Source: Chrysoperla carnea (lineage: Eukaryota > Arthropoda > Insecta > Neuroptera > Chrysopidae). Taken from it: a DNA stretch of 64,000 nucleotides. The position numbers and the translations under genes were made by a program. Of the stretch, positions 56,805 through 64,000 are shown one piece after another. A model generated the notes under the pieces. That model searched no databases, was not told the origin of the DNA, and was given only the letters and a program-made list of their open reading frames with translations. Positions within the stretch are counted from its first letter, which is position 1, and each line of letters begins with the position of its first letter. The stretch is taken from contig NC_058337.1 in the NCBI RefSeq assembly GCF_905475395.1, positions 97,210,368 through 97,274,367 on the forward strand. The letters run 5' to 3'.

Positions 56805-59800
56805 GTTGTTAACTTTAGTTTCCTATACACATACATCAAGTGGGTGCATTAAACTTTTTGTTTTATACGTACTATTTCAAATAAAATGTCATAGATATAT
56901 TCCTATTTTTAAGGAATGTGGAATTTGTAAGTTTAGGCGAAAGAAAGAAACCAACTTTAAAATATAAAGAGATCTAACGACAGTCATATCATATTATGCT
57001 AATTCATAATTCATTAGCTGATGTAAATAAAAAATATTTATTGAAAAATATCTATGAGTGGTCATTTGTCACTGCCAACTGCTTGTGACGTTTATTTAAA
57101 TATTTTCTACGGTGTACGATGTAATGTAGGTCTGCATGCAAAGGCCATATTAGTGTTGTCAATTTGGGATATTTTCCCTTAAATTTAGATTATTTTTTTC
57201 ATTTTGGGGATTTTCAAAGTATGCTTAGAGGTCTCCATTTATATACCATACACCGATAAGTTCACAGAAAGAATAAAATAACACAGTTAATGAATTTGAA
57301 CTTCGAATCTGGTTTTGTCAAAGAAAAACATACATAAATTAAAATATTTTGTATATTATTTAAAACAAATATTATTTTTATTTATGGGCGTTCAAATTTA
57401 ATTGGAAAAGTAAGATGATAACATTAAAAAAAACTCGTTTATGTCTTGTGGGATTTTTTGATTTGTTTATAATCCCAGCTCTTAGAGGAAATATATTATG
57501 TAGTTAATTCCTATAAAGGCATTGTATAAAACAAGCAATGCTTGGAGGGGACAATAATCAAATTTTCGGTAAATTAAAGTTCTAATTTCCCTCTTACAAT
57601 ACGTAGTTGTTCAATATAATTTTACTACGCAAATGGGAGAAATTTTGTCTAAAAAAATTTTACCACTTAAACGGGAAAACACATTGCCCAAAAAAAATGT
57701 TAGATATTTTTTTTTCATTTTATAAATTTTGTGTTGATGGCATTGGAACACAAATACCACAAAGTTGTTACTTTTGTTTACCGAATTAAAATATAAGTGT
57801 TCTCTAAGGTTTTAATCATATAATATTGGCAATAATTTGTATTTTTAATTTTTTTCTTTTATTAATTTCAAGCTGAAATGCAATAATTTTTATTGGTTTC
57901 AATTTATGCACTCATTTTTGGAGAAATTTTTTTTATAATTCGTATATTCAATCAAAATTCGTACTTAAATAATTAATTTTGATTTTATGCATTCCATTCG
58001 AAATTGTTTTTTGAATTAATCCATATATATTTTTTAAATTTTAGTAATAAAATATGGCTGTGAAACTAATTATTAATTAGTATTCAATTCAGCAAAAAAT
58101 ATTCGTCTTATTTTTCATAAAACATATAAATTGTTGTTCAAATTCGTTATACAATAATATTAATTACTGATTATGTTAGAAAGTTGTTTCAAATAATGTT
58201 ATTACTTAATTTGCCATGTTAAAATTATTTCTGTTAGTTAATATCTTGATTTTTGGAAGTGAAATTTCTTTAGATGATACAACAATAATTAATAATGAAA
58301 TTGTCTTCAGTATGAAAAGTAACTGCACAAATAACGAGTACGAGTTTGGTATACAATAAAAGATAAAGTTAATCTTAACACTGCGTAGAAAAAAGTTATA
58401 TGAATTTAAAAATAAAGATTTTTAGAGGAGTTAAATGGCATGTGTACGAAGATTGGTATTATTCGTCTTACTAACAGATAAAATATGTCAGAAATTAAAA
58501 TAATAGATACGTAAAAATCAAAATTTTTATAACATTTACGTCATATTACAATTCAAGTTCGTTGATGGGCAAGAAATTATAATAAACGAATTCCATTGAC
58601 CTTCAATTAAGATTTTGCTATAATTGATAGATATATCTTTGATTTTTCAAAAACAAATGTAATTGATTCTAAAGATTAAAAAAACATTTTATTTATCAGA
58701 TACAGAAAACAACGTAAAATAGTAAATTAAATAGTAAAATTGTATGAAAAAGTCACCAATTTTCGTTGCTTTAATAATTTTAATAGAATTTAACCCTACC
58801 CATATTTCAAGCAAAACTTTAATAATGAACGTAAAATACTCAGCCATTTTCCTAGTTAATAACCTGAACAATAGTCTATAGAAATTTCATTTCTATCGTA
58901 ATCAATTGTAATAAACTGATGTTACTAATAGGTTATTACAAAAAAAATTTATTTAAAAATCATATTCAGCTTATTTTAATTACGCAGATAATTAATTAAT
59001 TATAGATACCAAATTTAATTTTCAAATACAAAATTTTACAAAAAGATTGTAGCTATACTAAGATTTTCTATTTAGAGAGTATGTAGTTGGTTTGGTCTAT
59101 ACATAAAAAATTTTCTGTACTTGTTTCAAAATTTTTGTTAATATAATATTTATTACCAGAAAATCAATTCACTCACATCCAAGTCGAGTTTTTAACAATA
59201 ATTCGAACATAATTATTGAACGATTTTAGTTTAAAGGTAATCGAATTTAAAAATTTGAGTTTTTTAATTTGGCCGAAAACTTTCAAAATGCAGTTTACTC
59301 ATTATTTTTGCCAATTTTCGGGAGATACATGAACATTGATGAAAACCACATAGATTTCATGATATAGCACCACGGAATAGTGGTGGTAAATTTTTTAGTG
59401 AATAAATGTTGAACAGAGGAAAATCACGAAACACGAAAAAAAAATACATGTGAAATACGATGCACTAATGCTTTGTCTTAGTTTATATTAACTTTATTTA
59501 TATTTTGGGAAATGTTATCGATTCAATTTTATTAATGCACTTTTATTTACGGAAAAATAACATTTTTTTTATCTGCCAATGTTTAGAAAGATTATGCCTA
59601 GGATGCAAAATGTTTCTTGATCAATATTCATATGAACTTTTAGTTAGATTTGTCTCTATTTTTAAGCTATATATTACAAGCTTAGTTCTGTTCCTAAACA
59701 TGCGATTGACAGGTCAGTTATTTCATATTCGGCAAATTATTCACCGTAACAGATCTTGTTTGAGTTTCGTCGATTCAGTAGCTAGAGATAAGGGTTAAGA

Positions 59801-61263
59801 GGGCCTGGTTTTTATCATAGACAAATAATATATGGTATTTACAATATTTATTTGAAAGTTAACAATGTATTTTTAATAGGAAAAAAAATTTATTTTTGAT
59901 TTCATGATATTTTTATTTATTATACATATTTATAATATACAGTTTGTTGATTTACAAATAAATTTCACAAACTCCACGCAAAAACAATTTTTTAAAATAT
60001 AAATATTATAGTGTGCCTCAAAAGTTATCTACGCTCTAATGATATCTTTTTTTTAAGGTAAGTCAGTTACAGAAACATTTTTTAACTTCTTTTTTTTTTG
60101 TTTTAACCGCACAATTTTTGTTTGAAACATTTTTCTGTATCTGACTTATCTTAAAACAAAAAACCCGATTTTACTACCGAAAATTCGAAATAAAAGAGTC
60201 TGGTATCTTATACCTATCTGGCAGCTAACAATTTTTCACCTTATAGTCGCCGATTTAACGAAATGAATTGATCCAATTGGGGTTGAACAGATCTTCTTCA
60301 TGCTTACGTAAATGACGTTTACTGTGCTGGTAAATGCTAATTAAATAAGCATAAATCTTTTTGATTCGAACATTTTTTGGATCGTTTCAAATCAAAAGAA
60401 CAAAACCTTGATTGGATATAATAACTTTTTCAGTACTTTTAGTTTATTTCAAATCCGCCTCAGTATCCGAATCAACTTTAAAAAAATTATAAATACACAT
60501 TTCGATTACAATATAATCATCATCAATTTGAATCAACTAATTGTTATGATTCTCATAATAATTGGTCTCCAGCGATACATGTTATGGGTCGCCAATTTGG
60601 AAATTTTCACCAAATTAGCGATGAGTGGTATATGTCTCTGGCACTCGGAGCTAGGAAAATAATTACTATTAGCTAATTCATACTGATGATGGCTATATTG
60701 TATTAAAAATACGTATTCATTATAAAATTGGAAAAATATTCATTATAAAATTGGAATAAAATATTGCATTTACCGAGTGTTTAAATTTTGGGCAAACTGC
60801 GTTTTGATTCTGCTCTTCATTATTCATTGACAATTAAAATTAAATTGAAACTTAACAATTTTAACAAAAAATTGAACTTACAAAGAAATTTGATTATCCA
60901 ACGAAACAGGAATAGAATTTTGTAAACTATAACTTTGTCTTTAAATGAATAGATCAACGAAAAAATATTAATCGAAAGTAAATACTCAAAATTATAAAAA
61001 TAAAAAGAATAACGAATGTTTAAAATATTGCCAATATATCGAATGCAATTAAGAAAGTTTTAAATTTTAAAACAGATCACGGATTATTGTAATTTACATT
61101 TGGGATCGGGGAATTATGGGGGCCACTGATTACAATAAATATAAATTATAAATAATATATATTTATATATATATATATAAATAATATGACTGTTTTTCTC
61201 TGTGTTAGCTGCTATTTAAAACTTGATTTATTGTGCTTTTGAAATTTATGAAAATATTGTATC
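56805..61263. other. Gene-free region downstream of WDFY2
   Basis: AT-rich with no recognisable gene. The longest frame, 97 codons at 59505-59798, has no domain I know and AT-rich codon use like the non-coding DNA around it. A TA-rich microsatellite lies near 61157-61182. Confidence 0.5.
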
Positions 61264-61733
61264 AGGTGTGTCAGAATAAATTGTCAATATTCAAGGAGAT
61301 AATAGGGTATGTAGAAACAAGCATTTTAGTATAATATCCTTAGGAGCTACAGAAATCAGAGCTTTGAGAAACTTTTTAGATTTGTACCGAACCTATTCCG
61401 TCTTTAAAAGGATAATTGAACAAAAGTTTTTGGTATTTTTATGAGAAACATTGTTGCAGTTTAAAATCTTAATCTATCTCTAATGGTTTTCGAATAATTA
61501 GCCAAATCTTTTAAAAAATATTAGATTTAAGGCAAAAAAACTCAATTTTTAACAAACAGTTAGAGATAGAGCAAAACTCTAAATTACAAAAGTGTTTCTA
61601 ATAAAATTATCGCACACAATTTAAAAAAATTCTAAAAGTTTTGAGATCTGCAGCTCTGAAGGGGCCATTTTCGGACAAATGTTTAATATACGCTATTAGT
61701 CTCTTAAATATTGATCATTTTTCTGATACACCC
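61264..61733. mobile_element. Inverted-repeat element with GGGTGTATCAG-type ends
   Basis: The left end GGTGTGTCAGAATAAATTGT and the right end (complement of GGGTGTATCAGAAAAATGAT) are imperfect inverted repeats about 28 bp long, each followed by CAATATT. A lone similar end (CGGGTGTATCAGAATAAATG) occurs at about 50178, so the family is present elsewhere in the window. About 470 bp, non-coding. Target duplication not resolved. Confidence 0.65.
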
Positions 61734-62864
61734 GATATTTAAAAAAAAAATTTTAAATAGACACAATAAATACAGATATTGCGCTTAGAATTTTTAAATT
61801 TATATTTTGTTTCTTATAACGAGTGTTTCATTTAAAGTAGTACGATTTATGTTGATTCGAGAACAATGCAATAAAAATTTTTTTATGTAAAAATTAATAT
61901 TGCAAAAAAATAAGACTATATTCTTTGCACAAAATGTTAAAAAAAAGTTCATGTAAACATGCGATCAAAAACTTTTCGTTTTCGAAGTATCCGATGATAA
62001 TGTTTTGAACGAAAAAAGGATACTGAAAGGGGGAAACGTTACAAATCACCCCTAATCGTTGTTTGTCATTTTTGAAAAGTCGAAGTTATTTTTCTCTTAT
62101 TACACTCAATGTTTTTTTTTTTTTGGTCGAAAGCAGATTCTATATTCTTAAACATTTTCAATTTTTGGGTTGGAGACCTTTTTTGTGTACAATTTTCTTT
62201 TTTTTAGAGATTTTTGCGCGAATATTTGTTATGAGATTTGTATCCCAATGATTTTGCAGTTCCGTAACCTAAAATGTAGATTAAATGAAAGTTTTATATA
62301 GTCTTCAAATTCACTAATTTAATTTAAAGTATTGTTTTGTAAATATTACTCTTTAAAATAATTCGTGTTAAATTCAATGAAACACTCAGGAGTTAATTTG
62401 AATGAAACAGTTAGGTAGAAATACAAAGAATATTGAAATTTGTAAATATAATAAACATATATATGCCTTTATGAAATACTTTCATAAAATCCTTTCAATA
62501 TAATATTCATTGCATATTGATTGGGTGTCATTTCGTAAAATATTTTTAAAATTTATTTCTCAAAAAATAAATAAATCTGTTTATAATTAAAATATTTTAA
62601 TAAATTGTTAATGATTATAAAAACTAATAAATTGTTTAATTTTATGTTAAATAAAATATTTATAATTGTATCATTAATTTTTGGTTCTGTATAGGTAAGA
62701 TACAAAGCAAAGAATATATGAGAAGGAAAGAGCGAAGTTAATTACTGAATGAAACCGCGGTTTCCTGTCTTGCTCCAGTGACGTAATAAATAATACTGGT
62801 CATCAGATTTAATTGATTATCGTTGATCATCTGATGCTTTATTTTAAAAAAAATCTAAGAAACT

Positions 62865-63250
62865 GGAAAACTACCTATATCTTGAGAATAGTTTATTTTA
62901 TCGAAAAAGTAATACATTTGTGAACCATTCTCTACTAATCTAGAATTCATAACGATCACATTCCGTTCCTAGATAAATGGAAAATTGCTCATATATTCAG
63001 AATAGTGAATTTTTCGAAAAAGTAATTAACATTTGATGAGTCGTTAAACATTTATCTATAGGTAATGTCATAGGCATTAATATGCATCAAAAATTTTTTC
63101 AAAAATTCGTAGGAAAATAGAAATTTTTTGACTATATCTGGAGATTTGTTGGTTTTATCGAAAACGTATTGAAAGTTTTGTTGGTCGTAGATCAGCTGTC
63201 ATAATGTTATAGCAGTTATGATAAAAATTGGGAGCTCAATAATATTCGCC
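62865..63250 (+). repeat. Degenerate tandem repeat, period about 115-120 bp
   Basis: Three diverged units can be aligned by the phrases CTATATCTTGAGAATAG.TT, CATATATTCAGAATAGTGAA and CTATATCTGGAGATTTGTTG, each followed about 15 bp later by TCGAAAAAGTA or TCGAAAACGTA. No coding frame. An old array. Confidence 0.5.
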
Positions 63251-64000
63251 AAAAATTCAGAAATGCATTCTAAACCAACTTTTCTTAAGAATATGATAAA
63301 ATTAAAATAAAACAAAGAATTAGGAAAATTTATAAATAAAAATCTTTTTTTTGATCGATTTGTTGGAAAGATATAAATATTAAAAGTTAATATTTAAAAA
63401 AAGTAACAGTCGTGTAGTGAGAGGCAGATGCAACAATTTGACAAGGAGATAATTTATTGTATAAATAAAAATTTATTATCAGATTTATCTTCATCATGAA
63501 ATAAATATATTAATCAATATAATTAGAGATTTTAATTTGTATTTAAATATTTATTTTTATACCACTTCAGTAGGTTTATGATTTACTGTAGCAGTGTCCA
63601 TGGACAGGGATGTCTAGCAAGTGAATATGTAACTATTATGTTTAAAATATAAATAGTATCTATATTTTTGTAAACTTGTTAGTTTTATGTACAGTACAGC
63701 AGCTATATGCCCGCTTCGCTGAGCAATTCCATCTTTAAAAACAAAGATTACCGCGTTATAGCCTTCACTTGTCCTTATTGATCCCCTTTTTGAAAATAAA
63801 ATAAAACAAAATAAGAACTACTGGGACATACCGTATAAATATGTATATGATACTTCTATAAGACATACGGTATTGGGATTCGTAGTGTTGTTACATTTAT
63901 TTTCGTTAAAAGTGTGATTGTATTAGTGTTTGTCTGTAAATAAAAGTTTTTATGTATCGTGTACAGTCTCGGCACAAATAAATTACTATTACTCTATCAT
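63251..64000. other. Right-edge region without a recognised gene
   Basis: AT-rich DNA. Near 63707 TATGCCCGCTTCGCTGAGCA resembles the phrase at 41550 and suggests another repeat fragment. ATACCGTAT and ATACGGTAT at about 63828 and 63865 are inverted copies. No gene is seen. Confidence 0.4.

Noticed and set aside
59505-59798. 97-codon open frame, the longest in the right part
   Set aside because: No domain, no splice partner, and composition like the surrounding non-coding DNA.
63700-64000. Possible long-terminal-repeat-like end (AATAAA and short inverted words) near the right edge
   Set aside because: No partner repeat, primer site or coding region is visible in the window, so no element can be supported.

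Overview
This is about 64 kb of AT-rich nuclear DNA from an insect. The evidence is spliced genes with GT-AG introns (61 nt to over 3 kb), a DUF229 protein typical of insects, and large repeat-filled introns. I cannot fix the order or species from sequence alone. There is no bacterial, organellar or viral gene set and no CRISPR.

Layout, left to right. A DUF229 membrane protein runs off the left edge (minus strand). About 16 kb follows without a host gene. It is a transposon graveyard: two TA-flanked MITEs, a non-autonomous Helitron with clean ends, an internally deleted hAT element with a perfect 8-bp target duplication, a 7-unit satellite of about 315 bp, and a 3-unit tandem array with palindromic cores. 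Next come DNAJB11 (ER co-chaperone, minus, 4 exons) and, head to head with it, the proteasome subunit alpha-7 gene (plus, 2 exons). A decayed C2H2 zinc-finger pseudogene and two inverted-repeat elements lead to NSMAF/FAN (plus, 10 exons, 880 aa, BEACH plus WD40). ENY2 (minus, 2 exons) and SS18 (plus, 2 exons) then sit back to back across a 289-bp shared upstream region. After about 6 kb of gene-free DNA comes WDFY2 (plus, 3 exons, 407 aa, WD40 plus FYVE). Its first intron holds a tRNA-derived SINE with a perfect 14-bp target duplication and a perfect 288-bp tandem duplication. The last 7 kb has no recognisable gene.

The host genes are all conserved housekeeping or signalling genes: ER folding and proteasome degradation, ceramide-linked receptor signalling, SAGA/TREX-2 and BAF chromatin complexes, and endosomal PI3P signalling. 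The two divergent pairs (DNAJB11/PSMA7 and ENY2/SS18) each join genes of related processes, but co-regulation is inference. I did not find a new multi-gene system. The most notable material is the precisely bounded mobile elements, the two tandem arrays, and a 0.4-0.6 kb interspersed repeat family with a shared 3' end that recurs in the introns of NSMAF and WDFY2.
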